From Candidatus Aegiribacteria sp. (GTDB taxonomy: Bacteria > Fermentibacterota > Fermentibacteria > Fermentibacterales > JCC-6), in contig JAGLOY010000081.1 in assembly GCA_023138735.1 (NCBI GenBank), positions 1 to 49,590 of the forward strand: a DNA stretch of 49,590 bases, given 5' to 3'. The notes under the pieces are model-generated. The model was not told where the DNA came from. It saw nothing but the letters and a program-made list of their open reading frames with translations, and did no database searches. A program made the position numbers and the translations under genes. The first letter of the stretch is position 1. Every line of letters begins with the position of its first letter. This document shows, piece by piece, positions 1 through 7,688 of the stretch.

Positions 1-2
1 AG

Positions 3-356
3 GCGATGAAGATCGCACTCGAATCAGTTGGTTATGAGATCGAATCTGCAGGAGACAGTGACGAAGGATTTGCTAAAATGTTCGAATTCAAACCCGATCT
101 CCTGATCCTTGATGTAATGATGACCACCATTACGGAGGGTTTTAACGCCGCCTGGGAACTCAGAAGCCCCGACCCGAACAGTCGATTCAAGGATTTCAGA
201 GACCTTCCGATACTGATGATCTCAGCGGTGTCATCCGAGCAGAAAATGCTCTTTGATCCCAAGAAGGACGAAGATTTCCTGCCGGTTAACGATTTTGTTG
301 AAAAGCCGATATCTCCACGGGCTCTCATCGAAAAGGTACAAGGACTCATCGGCTGA
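3..356 (+). CDS. Response regulator receiver domain, 5' end cut by window edge
   Basis: This is the C-terminal part of a two-component receiver (CheY-like) domain. The phosphoacceptor Asp lies in the hydrophobic strand LLILDVMM, followed by the switch Ser in LMISAVSS and the conserved Lys-Pro of VEKPIS. The helix after the Lys ends at the stop codon, so no output domain follows. The reading frame stays open to the window edge, and the usual N-terminal acidic pair (VVDDD type) is absent. The first visible ATG (position 6) corresponds to a point inside helix 1, so the true start lies outside the window. The extended loop after the Asp (MMTTITEGFNAAWELR, then a DPNSRFKDFRD insertion) is longer than in CheY and suggests the subgroup of stand-alone receivers with a modified loop. 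The partner kinase is not visible. Confidence 0.85.
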   Translation, partial: AMKIALESVGYEIESAGDSDEGFAKMFEFKPDLLILDVMMTTITEGFNAAWELRSPDPNSRFKDFRDLPILMISAVSSEQKMLFDPKKDEDFLPVNDFVEKPISPRALIEKVQGLIG

Positions 357-370
357 TAACTCCCGAACTC

Positions 371-394
371 ATGGGGTCGTATCTTGAATTTTGG
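371..394 (+). repeat. Left arm of 24-bp inverted repeat
   Basis: This arm is an exact reverse complement of 1286-1309. Identity stops abruptly at both edges. It lies 12 bp beyond the transposase stop codon. Its first bases after AT, GGGGTCGTATCT, match the end consensus of the palindrome at 28980-29051 (GGGGYCGKATCT apart from one base in one arm). Confidence 0.9.
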
Positions 395-406
395 TGTTTG
401 TTCTCT

Positions 407-1261
407 TTAGTTGTTATTCTCAAGATTCTTTATGATTTTGCTGATAGTACTGTAGTGCATACCAGAATGTTTAGCAATCTCCTGCTGGCTATAACCATGT
501 TCTGTATGAGCAGTATAGATAGCTTCATTACGGCTGACTCTATCTGAAGCACATGCAAATAGATGCTCAAGTGAGGGGCGATTTAAGAATCTTTGATTGC
601 GGGGAACTTCAGGAAGGTCATGGTATTGATCTCTTCCGACAAGAGATTCCACAAACCGTTCTCCACCTAGAATCAATTGACCCTTGATCTTTTCAAAAGG
701 GGATACAGCATTCTGAAAATTGTTCACAAACAGAATATACTCCCGCTCAGCTGTAAACTTATCAAACCCGAATTGAGATAGTATCCACTCTGTACTAAGA
801 AGACAGTCTTCTTGTTGATAGAGACCAGCGGTCTGTCTGTAACTGCTCCACGTATAGTCGCTTGGAGTCTCGACAATACCGGAGCGAACAGGATTCAGTA
901 CGATATATCTGCACAACTCCAGAAGGTAGCTATCCTTCTCTACAACGATTGCTTTAAAACGTCCCTGGAATAAATGTCCGGTACGATCATGCGAATGATT
1001 GAAGTATTGAGCATATACACTGTTAAGCAGTTTCATTCCCGCTGACAAATTTCCATCGGATGTCTCAAGCAGCAAATGGTAGTGATTTGACATCAGACAA
1101 TACGCATGGCAAAGCCAGTTATATCGGCTTACTGTCATAAGCAATCGATCAAGAAATTTGGTTCTATCAGAGTCATTCAGGAAAATGTTCTGTCGGCCGG
1201 TACCACGAGCAGTAACATGATACACAGCACCTGGATATTCTATTCGGAGTGATCTTGTCAT
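407..1261 (-). CDS. REP-associated / IS200-like Y1 transposase
   Basis: This is a HUH-type single-strand transposase. The N-terminus (RIEYPGAVYHVTARG) and the nucleotide-handling core are typical of the TnpA_REP branch. The metal-binding His-hydrophobic-His is in NHYHLLLE, and the catalytic Tyr candidate lies in the helix around LELCRYIVLNPVR. The last 50 residues form a helix-turn-helix (YSQQEIAKHSGMHYSTISKI), an addition seen in many RAYT proteins. I chose the ATG at 1261, which opens the conserved MTRSLRIEYPG block. An upstream in-frame ATG at 1309 lies inside the inverted repeat and adds 16 residues with no family resemblance. Neither start has a clear Shine-Dalgarno site. The gene looks intact at 284 residues. 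Confidence 0.88.
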   Translation of the reverse strand: MTRSLRIEYPGAVYHVTARGTGRQNIFLNDSDRTKFLDRLLMTVSRYNWLCHAYCLMSNHYHLLLETSDGNLSAGMKLLNSVYAQYFNHSHDRTGHLFQGRFKAIVVEKDSYLLELCRYIVLNPVRSGIVETPSDYTWSSYRQTAGLYQQEDCLLSTEWILSQFGFDKFTAEREYILFVNNFQNAVSPFEKIKGQLILGGERFVESLVGRDQYHDLPEVPRNQRFLNRPSLEHLFACASDRVSRNEAIYTAHTEHGYSQQEIAKHSGMHYSTISKIIKNLENNN

Positions 1262-1285
1262 AGGAGAAGTATAATAGCAACTATG

Positions 1286-1309
1286 CCAAAATTCAAGATA
1301 CGACCCCAT
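1286..1309 (-). repeat. Right arm of 24-bp inverted repeat
   Basis: This is the exact inverted partner of 371-394, located 24 bp upstream of the chosen transposase start. It may serve both as a transposition end and as part of the transposase leader. Confidence 0.9.
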
Positions 1310-1352
1310 TTGCAGGAGGATTGAACGGAAACCGATTCTCCATGTTTGATAC

Positions 1353-2618
1353 TCATTTTCGAATGTAGCGGGTTGTAACCAGCACTATCCAGGCGGCACC
1401 GAATACCACTGCAGCAGTAGTTGCAATAGCGGCGCCGAAGCCTCCGTATCTTGGTATGAGATAGATGTTCAGACTTACATTGACAACGGATGAAATAATA
1501 ACGCTGTACAGGGAGTACTGGGGTTTACCGATGGCAGATGCTGCGGTGGCAAAGAAACTGCCAAGGGGCCTCACAATCGCCAGAGCGCCCAGTATAAGAA
1601 GGATGTTCCAGTTATGCGAGTATTTTCCACTGTAAACGAAATCAAGTACCTGCTGCGGGAAAAACACATAAAGAATAACAGCGGGAAGAATGAGAATCTC
1701 CGCCAGCAGGACCGTACTCCATACCCGTGACTGTATCTCCTTTTTATTACCTTGCTTCCATATTCTGGAAATGTAGGGAAGAAGAACCATATTGGCGGCG
1801 CTGATGACCATCAGGGTCAATCCTGAAAGTGACCTGGAAGCGCCGTAGGCTGCAACATCATCCGGAGCGATCTTACCAAGCATCAGGATGTCTGTTCTGG
1901 TGTATATGAAATTAGCCATGGAGGCTCCCAGAGTGATAACCGCGAAGCGCATGACACTTCGAATCCGTTCAATTCTGACACCGGCAGAAGGAAAGAAAAG
2001 ACGCCTGGCAAACAGGAAGTTAACGAAGAAAGCAACTATGTTCGCAGCTATCATGGCAGTGAAGATCTGGTGGGCGGTTCTGAGCGCGCCGGTGAGCAGA
2101 AGGACTCCTATTATTACGCTTTTTACGATGAACTGAACGATATCAGATATCATTACATCTCTGGTGCGATGTTTCGTGAGCAGAAGCAGCCTGGGCAATC
2201 CGCTCAGTGTGCCTGTGATCACAACTCCTGCAAGCAGCAGGGGAATACCTGACAGATCAAGCGGTTCGTAGAAAGAACCGATGATTCCGCCCCCCGCAAT
2301 AAGCAGGATAGCAGAGAAAAGCGCGAAGCAGACGGCCATAAGAATGCCGGAATTGGCCAGCTGCTTTTCTCTCAACCCCTCGCCCTCTGAAGCAAGTTTC
2401 AGTATCGCCTGCTGAATAAATCCTCCGCCCAGGAGGACTCCGAACATCTCCAGGCTTTTCGCTACGGCATATATGGCGTAGGCCTCCGGGGGAAGTGACC
2501 TTATTATGAAGATGGTAATTATACCCCAGATGGCCAGGGTTCCGCGGCTGATCAGGGCGGGAAGCCCGATTTTCAGTATTTTGTGACGAAGGTCATATAG
2601 ATTACTGAAGTGAGACAT
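1353..2618 (-). CDS. Wzx-like polysaccharide flippase (MATE/MOP superfamily)
   Basis: This is a polytopic membrane protein of 421 residues with about 12 hydrophobic segments spread over its full length, typical of the oligosaccharide flippase branch of the MOP superfamily. The family moves undecaprenyl-linked glycan repeat units from the inner to the outer face of the cytoplasmic membrane. The N-terminus (KILKIGLPALISRGTLAIWG) and the mid-protein FIYTRTDILMLGK are characteristic. It is the last gene of a minus-strand run, 18 bp after a GT4 glycosyltransferase, so it probably exports that glycan. A GGAGG lies only 3 bp before the start. The substrate cannot be read from the sequence. Confidence 0.82.
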   Translation of the reverse strand: MSHFSNLYDLRHKILKIGLPALISRGTLAIWGIITIFIIRSLPPEAYAIYAVAKSLEMFGVLLGGGFIQQAILKLASEGEGLREKQLANSGILMAVCFALFSAILLIAGGGIIGSFYEPLDLSGIPLLLAGVVITGTLSGLPRLLLLTKHRTRDVMISDIVQFIVKSVIIGVLLLTGALRTAHQIFTAMIAANIVAFFVNFLFARRLFFPSAGVRIERIRSVMRFAVITLGASMANFIYTRTDILMLGKIAPDDVAAYGASRSLSGLTLMVISAANMVLLPYISRIWKQGNKKEIQSRVWSTVLLAEILILPAVILYVFFPQQVLDFVYSGKYSHNWNILLILGALAIVRPLGSFFATAASAIGKPQYSLYSVIISSVVNVSLNIYLIPRYGGFGAAIATTAAVVFGAAWIVLVTTRYIRK

Positions 2619-2636
2619 CAGCCTCCATAGTTATGA

Positions 2637-3875
2637 TCAAAGATACTCGGCCCACTTCTTCAGTAGAACACCGACATATCCTGTAACGTTGAACTGGTTT
2701 CTTACCTTAGCTGAACCCTGTCTTCCAAGTTCCTTAGCGAAATCGGCGTTCATCAGCAGTTTTTCAATGGCGTTCGCCAGTTCCTCTGAGTTCCCAGGTG
2801 GGACAAGTATACCGTCCTTCCAATTCTCAATCAGCTCCGGGATTCCTGACAGTGACGTTGAAACTGTGGGAACACCGACTGCCATCGACTCCATGAGTGA
2901 GACAGGGATTCCGTCCATATCTCCGTTCTGGGCGCATACTGAGGGAAGAACAAAAATGTCAGCTTCAGCAAGTCGATCCATTACTTCATCGGATTTAAGA
3001 AGTCCCTCGAATCGCAGAAGATCTCCCAAACCCAGCTTCTCCACCTGCTTCCTGAACCCATCGAGAAGCAGTCCGGATGTATCGGATCCGATGACACGGC
3101 AGCTGAATTGAAGGTTCCTTTCCTTGAGGATCCGGCAGGCCTCCAGAAGGACAGGTACACCCTTTTTCTCGCCCAGACCGCTGGCTGTGCAGATGATATT
3201 CGGTATTGTACCGGGACTGCCTGCCCTTTCGGGAAGTGAACTGAAATCAAGGCCCAGATATGTAACGTCGATTTTGTCTACAAGATGTTCTCCATAGCGA
3301 TGTGAAATGTATTTCCTGTTGAATTCGGAAATGGTGAAGATTCGATCGGCCTCTTCAAGAAGGAACCTGATCATATCCTCTCTGGGTGGTACGAAGATAT
3401 CCACAGCATGCGTTGTGAGAGTGAAGGGTTTTCGAAGAATTCTTCCCGCCCACATGGCAGCGAATGCCGAAGTTTCGGCGAAATGGGAATGAATGAACAG
3501 TGTTCTTCTGTCTATATGTCCTGCCAGTGATGCACCAAGCAGAAAGTACCTGAAAGATCGCTTCCTGATTGATAGAAACGCATTGCTGCAAAACTTTGCG
3601 GGATGCCTGAGGAAAACAGGGATGCACTCCTTCATAAACAGAAGCGCAAGTGATGGTATGGAACAGGTAATAAACTTACTCGTCAGAGTCTGTTTTATGG
3701 TAATATCATCTGCAAGCTTGTGCCGGGGAACAATATCCAGCCAGAATTTCGAAGTCGAAGTGGAACGTGGAAGGAAAATATCTATTTCAAAACCTTCCGA
3801 ATTCAACTGAACGATTTCTCTGAAAACGTATGTAGGCAGAAACCCCAGACTGTAGGTGATTTTTCCTGAACTCAT
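2637..3875 (-). CDS. GT4-family glycosyltransferase
   Basis: This is a GT-B fold, retaining glycosyltransferase of about 412 residues. The N-terminal acceptor domain opens with SLGFLPTYVFREI, similar to the colanic-acid WcaL type. The C-terminal nucleotide-sugar domain has the GT4 pattern, with E-x7-E in SLMESMAVGVPTVSTSLSGIPELIE and the preceding FVLPSVCAQNGDMDGIPV. It should add a sugar to a lipid-linked glycan at the inner face of the membrane. It lies 16 bp after the class II aldolase gene and 18 bp before the flippase, so all are likely one transcript. An AAGGAA about 8 bp ahead supports the ATG start. Donor and linkage are unknown. Confidence 0.85.
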   Translation of the reverse strand: MSSGKITYSLGFLPTYVFREIVQLNSEGFEIDIFLPRSTSTSKFWLDIVPRHKLADDITIKQTLTSKFITCSIPSLALLFMKECIPVFLRHPAKFCSNAFLSIRKRSFRYFLLGASLAGHIDRRTLFIHSHFAETSAFAAMWAGRILRKPFTLTTHAVDIFVPPREDMIRFLLEEADRIFTISEFNRKYISHRYGEHLVDKIDVTYLGLDFSSLPERAGSPGTIPNIICTASGLGEKKGVPVLLEACRILKERNLQFSCRVIGSDTSGLLLDGFRKQVEKLGLGDLLRFEGLLKSDEVMDRLAEADIFVLPSVCAQNGDMDGIPVSLMESMAVGVPTVSTSLSGIPELIENWKDGILVPPGNSEELANAIEKLLMNADFAKELGRQGSAKVRNQFNVTGYVGVLLKKWAEYL

Positions 3876-3891
3876 GCGCTGAATTCCTTAA

Positions 3892-4725
3892 TCAGGTTTC
3901 GATAACGGGGGGTACCGGGGAGAGAGAATCATCCTGTTCACCGGATTCGAGATCTGATTGATCCTCAAGTGTATCCCGGGAAAGCATCAGATCTTTGTTT
4001 TTGAGACCTACGAATTTACCGAAGGCTGATTTTTCAAGAAGGAGAAGCCTTGCGGCTTTCTCCACAACCTCAACGGCATCACATGCCGAATCGATATCTT
4101 TTCCCAGACCGAGGATTCCATGCTTTCTCCAGATAACGCAGTCACTCTCGCGGAAAGCTCTGGCGGTTTCCTCTCCCAGTTCCCAGGTTCCCGGGGTCAT
4201 GTAATCCATGAAACGGACACCTCTGCTCATCAGAAGTGAGACTTCCGGATGGGATCTGTTTACGGCATCCTCCAGCATTTCCGCCGGCAGATCACTTGAG
4301 GAGAGCGCAAGCATATGAGTGGAGTGGGTATGGACCAGAGAGGCGGTTTCCCACCCCCGGTTAGTGGCTTCCGCCAGCACCAGGAGATGTGAACTGAACT
4401 CGGTCGTTGGCTCCTTCCCTGACGCAAGCCGTATTACTTTCATTCCATCAGCCGAAACCCTTACCGGAATGATTTCAGTATCCAGTTCGAGCAGGAGCTT
4501 TCTGAACCTGCTTCCTGCGCAGGTAACAAGAAAAGTTCGACCTGCCAGTTCGGGTATCGGGGAGGGGAGGATGTCTGTGACGACATCCTCATCCCATAAC
4601 GAGCTGTCGGATCCTTCAGGCAGAAGTACGGAGATATTACCCGCGTTGGCTTCCGCCCAGCCTGTTCTTGCAAGCTCGGCGGCGATACGGCCTATATCCT
4701 CTTTCGTCGACCTGATAAGATCCAT
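3892..4725 (-). CDS. Class II aldolase/adducin family protein (rhamnulose-phosphate aldolase-like)
   Basis: This zinc-dependent aldolase-fold protein has the family landmarks AEANAGNISVLLPEG near the N-terminus (phosphate and glycine-rich loop), the metal-binding HTHSTHMLAL, and a third His in WRKHGILGLGKDIDSACDAVE, with a C-terminal helix like that of RhaD. Members cleave sugar phosphates to dihydroxyacetone phosphate and an aldehyde. The closest match by eye is L-rhamnulose-1-phosphate aldolase, but no rhamnose isomerase or kinase is nearby, so the substrate is open. The acidic tail of about 30 residues (DLESGEQDDSLSP) is an extension. It lies 10 bp after the lysine aminotransferase gene, with a GAGGAA ahead of the start. 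Confidence 0.75.
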   Translation of the reverse strand: MDLIRSTKEDIGRIAAELARTGWAEANAGNISVLLPEGSDSSLWDEDVVTDILPSPIPELAGRTFLVTCAGSRFRKLLLELDTEIIPVRVSADGMKVIRLASGKEPTTEFSSHLLVLAEATNRGWETASLVHTHSTHMLALSSSDLPAEMLEDAVNRSHPEVSLLMSRGVRFMDYMTPGTWELGEETARAFRESDCVIWRKHGILGLGKDIDSACDAVEVVEKAARLLLLEKSAFGKFVGLKNKDLMLSRDTLEDQSDLESGEQDDSLSPVPPVIET

Positions 4726-4735
4726 TCAATTCCTC

Positions 4736-6055
4736 TTAGATTAGCTTTCCAAGAGCCTTCGATATGATATCCAGTCCCATCTGAATTTCTTCGTCGGTGA
4801 TATTCAGCGGGGGCCTGAACCTGATGCTTCTGTCACCGCATGGAAGAATGATGGCTCCGTTTTTCAGTATTTCAGAAATCATATTGTTCCTGACCTCACT
4901 GTCTGGAAGATCAAATGCGCACATGAGGCCCTTGCCCCTGATATTGGAAATAACCTCGGGGTGTTTCTCCTTTAGATTCTGGAGACCGGCCAGAAGGGTT
5001 TCACTCCGGGAACGAACATTCTCAAGTATGTTCTCATTCACCATTACATCAAGGTATTTGCCGCATCTTACCATATCCACGAGATTGCCGCCCCAGGTGG
5101 AGTTCAGTCTGCTGGATTCATGGAACACGTTGTTCTCGATACTGTCAACACGCCTGTTGGAGGCAATACCGCAGACCTGTGATTTTTTGCCGAAACAGAA
5201 AATGTCAGGTTCTACACCTAATGACTGCCATGCCCACCATTCACCGGTGAGTCCCATACCTGTCTGGACCTCATCGAATATCAGGAGGAATTCATGCTTA
5301 TCGGCCCTGTCGCGCAGCTGTTGCAGGTACTCGGGTCTGAAGTGGTTGTCGCCTCCTTCTCCCTGGATAGGCTCGATACACATGCATGCGATATCATGGC
5401 CATACTTGCTTATTGCATCGTCTATCTGTGCAAGTGATATTTTTTCAGCTTCCAAAACCGCATCAAGATTATCCTCGAGAGGGAATACAATGGCTGGCGG
5501 GTCTACTCTTGGCCAGTCGAACAGAGGGAAGTACATGTACTTCCTGGGGTCGGCGGTATTTGTAAGGGAAAGCGTATATCCTGTTCTTCCGTGAAAGGAA
5601 TGTCTGAAATGGATAACTTTCTTGCCGATCTCGCCTCTTCCAGCCTTGAGATTCTGCCTGACCTTCCAGTCGAACGCTGTCTTCAGAGCATTTTCGACCG
5701 CGAGGGCACCGCCTGAAACGAAGAAGAGGTAAGGGTGGCTATCGGGGATGACCGTATCAGCGAAAGCTTCAACAAATGAGGCAAGTTCTTCCGTATAGAA
5801 ATCTGAGTTGGAAGGCTTGTTAATAGCCACATCAGCAAGATGGCTTCTGAACTCATCCGTGCAGAGAGCAGGATGGTTCATTCCAAGAGGAGCCGATGCG
5901 AAAAAGCTGAAAAGATCGAGATAATCCTTATTCTCAGCCGCATCGTGTATGGTGCTCCCTCTGCTTTTTTTCAGATCCAGAACCATATTGAACCCGTCGG
6001 CCAGCATATGGTTTGCAATCGTAGACCTGACTTCTGATGCTGGTATGTGTTTCAT
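4736..6055 (-). CDS. lat: L-lysine 6-transaminase (lysine epsilon-aminotransferase)
   Basis: This class III PLP aminotransferase of 439 residues matches the lysine epsilon-aminotransferase group, which converts L-lysine and 2-oxoglutarate to allysine (then piperideine-6-carboxylate) and glutamate. Distinctive signs are the N-terminal DLKKSRGSTIHDA with FSFFASAPLGMNHP, the cofactor region FVSGGALAVENALKTAFDWK, the Asp of LLIFDEVQTGMG, and the PLP-lysine motif FGKKSQVCG (Lys 290/291). FGKKxQVCG is typical of this enzyme rather than of ornithine or acetylornithine aminotransferases. It is first in a minus-strand operon with an aldolase, a glycosyltransferase and a flippase, an unusual setting for a lysine-degradation enzyme. 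An AGGGG stands about 9 bp before the start. Confidence 0.88.
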   Translation of the reverse strand: MKHIPASEVRSTIANHMLADGFNMVLDLKKSRGSTIHDAAENKDYLDLFSFFASAPLGMNHPALCTDEFRSHLADVAINKPSNSDFYTEELASFVEAFADTVIPDSHPYLFFVSGGALAVENALKTAFDWKVRQNLKAGRGEIGKKVIHFRHSFHGRTGYTLSLTNTADPRKYMYFPLFDWPRVDPPAIVFPLEDNLDAVLEAEKISLAQIDDAISKYGHDIACMCIEPIQGEGGDNHFRPEYLQQLRDRADKHEFLLIFDEVQTGMGLTGEWWAWQSLGVEPDIFCFGKKSQVCGIASNRRVDSIENNVFHESSRLNSTWGGNLVDMVRCGKYLDVMVNENILENVRSRSETLLAGLQNLKEKHPEVISNIRGKGLMCAFDLPDSEVRNNMISEILKNGAIILPCGDRSIRFRPPLNITDEEIQMGLDIISKALGKLI

Positions 6056-6112
6056 TTACATCACCCCTTTCCAGAGATTGAAAGTACTGTTCAGCGCTAC
6101 TTTTGAACACAG

Positions 6113-6140
6113 GTACCCGGTTTTCTGGTAACTCGGGTAC
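6113..6140. promoter_or_regulatory. Inverted repeat in a divergent intergenic region
   Basis: GTACCCG (6113-6119) and CGGGTAC (6134-6140) form a 7-bp dyad with a 14-nt centre, between the divergent starts of the lysine aminotransferase and the ptb-like gene. It could be an operator or a leader hairpin. No run of T follows, so a terminator is unlikely. Confidence 0.35.
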
Positions 6141-6185
6141 ACTGCATTGTGAGAGTGTCTCCAAATCTCATTTCTACAATGCTTT

Positions 6186-6214
6186 TTGTCAACACTTCTT
6201 GCAGGAGATATTGT
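6186..6214 (+). promoter_or_regulatory. Sigma-70-like promoter for the ten-gene ptb/rib operon
   Basis: TTGTCA (6186-6191) is followed after exactly 17 bp by TATTGT (6209-6214). This would start transcription near 6221, about 70 bp before the ptb-like start codon. It is the only good candidate ahead of the operon and was found by eye. Confidence 0.4.
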
Positions 6215-6289
6215 ACAGGCGGTATATTCATTCTGTATGTTTAAAACGTGACAATCCTGAACCGTGAATCATTCTTACAGGGGGCATCA

Positions 6290-7216
6290 ATGGAACCTAT
6301 CAGAACTCTCGAGGAAATGAAAAAGATCGCCAGAGAACTCCCATCAAAACGGGTAGCCGTTGTCCGTGCCGATGAAGTCGAAACCATGAGCGCAATAGGC
6401 ACCGCAGTTAAAGATGATATGGCGGACGCAGTGCTTATTGGTCCGGAAAAGGGAATCAGGGAAGCCGCTGAGAAGGCGGGTTTCGACCTCAACGGTGTTG
6501 AGATCATCCACGCGGAGGATGACAAGACTGCATCCATCAAGGGTGTGGAAGTTATCCGTTCGGGCAACGCAGATCTTATAATGAAGGGCTTTGTAGCTTC
6601 AAGTACTTTCCTCAAAGCCATTCTGGACAGAGAAAATGGGATCAGGGGCCCTGGAGTCCTGAGCCATGTTGCCGCATTTGATGTTCCCGGATACCATAAA
6701 CTTCTGATAATTACAGATGCGGCCATGAACATTGCTCCTGATTTCGATCAGAAAGTCGCAATGCTCAAAAATGCCATTATTGTGGCCAGAGCCCTTGGAA
6801 TCGAACATCCCAAATCAACTTATGTATGCGCCAAGGAAGTTCCCTACGAGAAAATGCCTTGTACTATGGAAGCCGCAAAGATGAAGGAAATGGCTGATGC
6901 AGGTGAGTTCGGTGACATTATCTTTGACGCCCCGCTCGCCATGGATCTCGCTGTATCGTCCGAAGCCTGCAGGATCAAAAAGATCGACTCCCCTGTCGGA
7001 GGTGATGCAGATATCCTCGTCCTTCCTGATATAGAGGCTGCCAATATTCTTTACAAATCACTGATCTTCATTTCAGGTGGAGAGCTGGGAGCTGTTATCA
7101 TGGGGGCCAATAACCCGGTAGTTCTTACATCAAGAGCCGATTCTGCTGAATCAAAGCTTTGTTCCATCGTCCTTTCAACTGTTGTTGCCAGTTATCGGGC
7201 GAGGGGTCTGGAGTGA
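6290..7216 (+). CDS. Phosphate butyryltransferase / phosphate acetyltransferase family enzyme
   Basis: This enzyme of the PTA/PTB family exchanges CoA for phosphate on a short acyl group, the first step of ATP gain from acyl-CoA when paired with an acyl kinase. The length (308 residues from the ATG at 6290) and the pattern LIMKGFVASSTFLKAIL and LSHVAAFDVPGYHKLLIITDAAMN fit Ptb better than Pta. The motif GGDADILVLPDIEAANILYKSL is the conserved C-terminal active-site block. The start at 6290 is preceded by AGGGGG; an in-frame ATG at 6248 lacks a good site. The stop overlaps the next ATG. No butyrate or acetate kinase is in the window. Confidence 0.85.
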   Translation: MEPIRTLEEMKKIARELPSKRVAVVRADEVETMSAIGTAVKDDMADAVLIGPEKGIREAAEKAGFDLNGVEIIHAEDDKTASIKGVEVIRSGNADLIMKGFVASSTFLKAILDRENGIRGPGVLSHVAAFDVPGYHKLLIITDAAMNIAPDFDQKVAMLKNAIIVARALGIEHPKSTYVCAKEVPYEKMPCTMEAAKMKEMADAGEFGDIIFDAPLAMDLAVSSEACRIKKIDSPVGGDADILVLPDIEAANILYKSLIFISGGELGAVIMGANNPVVLTSRADSAESKLCSIVLSTVVASYRARGLE

Positions 7217-7668
7217 TGAACCTGGTCATTGCCAGCGATCATGCCGGCTTCCCGCTGAAGTGCGATCTTATCCCCTGGCTTTTTGAGAAACTTGGCATGA
7301 CAGCTACTGATCTGGGTCCTTCATCGCCCGATTCGGTCGATTATCCTGATTTCGCCGGATATCTGTGCAAACATCTTCTGGAGGGAAACGCTGAGCGCGG
7401 CATCCTTATATGCAATTCGGGAATAGGCATGAGCATAAGTGCCAACAGGTATCAAGGAATCAGGGCTGCCCTCTGTCTATTTCCGGAAATGGCCTACTAT
7501 GCAAGGCATCATAACAACGCGAATGTACTGATTCTTGCGGGCGGGTTAACCGCTCCATTTCTTGCCAGGGAGGTTGTAGAGATCTTCCTTAGTGAGAAAT
7601 TCGATGGTGGTCGGCACAGTCGAAGGACCGGAAAAGTTGAATCAGTATTACAGGCTGATTCTCACTGA
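7216..7668 (+). CDS. rpiB: Ribose-5-phosphate isomerase B
   Basis: This is a RpiB/LacA-LacB fold enzyme of 150 residues that interconverts ribose 5-phosphate and ribulose 5-phosphate. The start IASDHAGFPLK and the catalytic-loop motif CNSGIGMSISANRYQGIRAALC, with the active-site Cys, are intact. YARHHNNANVLILAGG is the conserved C-terminal substrate region. The start codon overlaps the stop of the ptb-like gene (ATG at 7216 inside TGATG). Ribulose 5-phosphate is also the precursor used by RibBA six genes further on, so the pairing in one operon makes metabolic sense, although this is inference. Confidence 0.93.
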   Translation: MNLVIASDHAGFPLKCDLIPWLFEKLGMTATDLGPSSPDSVDYPDFAGYLCKHLLEGNAERGILICNSGIGMSISANRYQGIRAALCLFPEMAYYARHHNNANVLILAGGLTAPFLAREVVEIFLSEKFDGGRHSRRTGKVESVLQADSH

Positions 7669-7688
7669 ATCAGCGGGGGAATAAGGAA

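Larger units (their letters stand above)
371..1309 (-). mobile_element. IS200-like / RAYT element bounded by a 24-bp inverted repeat
   Basis: A perfect 24-bp inverted repeat, 371-394 against 1286-1309, encloses a single Y1-transposase gene. The outer end of each arm reads GGGGTCGTATCT after a leading AT. I see no obvious target-site duplication outside the arms. Classical IS200 elements have subterminal hairpins rather than long terminal inverted repeats. Transposases of the REP-associated (RAYT) type are often flanked by inverted REP-like sequences, which fits better here. The element sits between the response regulator and the end of the flippase gene and appears to disrupt no gene. Confidence 0.8.

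Noticed and set aside
4797-5594. 265-residue open frame on the plus strand
   Set aside because: It lies wholly opposite the lysine aminotransferase, whose motifs are intact, and its own sequence has no family features.
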